Shown here piece by piece: positions 63,158 to 64,000 of a stretch of 64,000 bases of DNA (the first letter of the stretch is position 1; every line of letters begins with the position of its first letter). The notes under the pieces are model-generated. The model saw only the letters and a program-made list of their open reading frames with translations. It searched no databases and had not been told where the DNA came from. The stretch is taken from assembly GCA_965153355.1 (NCBI GenBank), contig OZ231126.1:89218001-89282000 (forward strand), given 5' to 3'. The DNA comes from Flaccisagitta enflata. Its lineage: Eukaryota; Chaetognatha; Sagittoidea; Aphragmophora. The translations under genes were made by a program, and so were the position numbers.

Positions 63158-64000
63158 TTCTCCTCCTTCGATGAAAAAAATGACCTCTCGTCCCTACCCA
63201 TTGATGATTTCGCGCTTCCTTTGTCCATCGATGGCCACCGACGGCCACCGACGGCCACCGACGGCCACCGACGGCCACCATCCAGTGTTAGCGGGAGATA
63301 ATGCGTCTGGGGACTGGCCAGTCCATGCGGTATTCTTGGAATCCTCGTTATAGTTGGATCCGTTTTTATTGGAATTTTTAAACAAAGACAGTAAAGAGAA
63401 ATGGAAGTGATTCTCTCTTAGCACTCGTTATAGGCGGATTTCCGTTATTCTTGGATCCGGTATAGCGGGGTTTAACTGTACTTCTTTTCTGATTTTACCC
63501 GTCAAATCAAGTAAGATATTCAATGTTCTATAGCAATGATCAAGTTCTCATTAAAGATACATAGAATATCAATAAACAATGTATTTATACACTTTTGTGC
63601 CTGAACTACAGAGAATTCATGACCATTAGAAAGCTCTGCAAAATGGCTTAGGTTTGGTGACAAATTTTGCTGATTGATAAGATAGATGGTAAGATTGAAC
63701 ATGGCAATCCAGTCACGGACAGTTGGGCAGGAGCAGTGATGCGAAAATCGCTAGCAATTCATAAGTGTTACGGACGAAGGGACCGACCGACATGCCAAGG
63801 TGGAAAAAGTGCAAATGGTTTGATATATTTTCAATGAGCAATTTAAGTTTTTCTTCACGATGCAACTCACCACCTAGGGTTTTCACAGCTACTTTAGCAA
63901 AATAAAGAGCCTCGATTTTTTTAAAATGGTGCCAAGAACAAGTATCTAACTCGATGCATTATGACTACGTACAAACCTTAAAATCTTGTTTTGTATTTTC

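Larger units (their letters stand above)
60898..64000. other. 3' flank of the photolyase gene, repeat only
   Basis: It holds hairpin-ended elements (61213-61408, 62795-63003, partial at 61800-61890 and 63700-63800), a CT tract (63082-63157), five GGCCACCGAC units (63232-63281) and a pair of inward-facing terminal sequences at 61566 and 63480. No gene was recognised. Confidence 0.5.

Overview
The window looks like nuclear DNA of an animal, probably an aquatic invertebrate. Short exons with canonical GT/AG junctions are separated by introns of up to 15 kb. One gene carries a PTB/PID domain, which is largely a metazoan module. The non-coding DNA is saturated with microsatellites, foldback MITEs and short hairpin-ended repeats. 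The species cannot be named from sequence alone.

Positions 1 to about 16.4 kb hold most of a large, apparently intact LTR retroelement of the Ty3/gypsy kind, cut by the left window edge. It has a 7.2-kb protease-RT-RNase H-integrase ORF (ending 7225) and a separate envelope-type glycoprotein gene (13045-15366) with signal peptide, basic cleavage site, hydrophobic stretch and membrane anchor. Between pol and env lie about 5.6 kb of compact accessory genes, most on the opposite strand. I could join two of them exon by exon with every splice phase agreeing: a 236-aa membrane/cysteine-rich protein (7451-8631, five exons) and a 210-aa single-pass membrane protein (11004-12268, six exons). A third antisense gene (9704-10204) and one sense gene (8757-9320) complete the cluster. 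A retroelement carrying intron-containing antisense genes is the most unusual thing here. Introns on that strand are invisible to splicing of the sense genomic RNA, so they can survive retrotransposition.

From 17416 to 60897 the plus strand carries nine exons of a photolyase/cryptochrome-family flavoprotein (565 residues visible; the N-terminal exons lie left of the window). The retroelement therefore probably sits in an upstream intron of this gene, in the same orientation. The protein has the FAD-binding motifs, an Asn at the FAD N5 position and a roughly 150-residue C-terminal extension. The 15-kb intron between exons 5 and 6 contains a complete nested minus-strand gene for a 623-aa PTB-domain protein (38646-41716, three exons).

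The rest is repeat. (1) At least 20 copies of a 150-400 bp element begin with a 16-nt hairpin, carry a (TCCG/TCGG)n tract and end with a word complementary to the hairpin's first arm; this terminal word differs between copies but matches within each copy. (2) Foldback MITEs with long inverted repeats. (3) Elements containing 18-20 bp minisatellites, one arranged as a large inverted palindrome. (4) Telomere-like TTAGGG patches. (5) Long GA/CT, GT, GTT and CTTT tracts.
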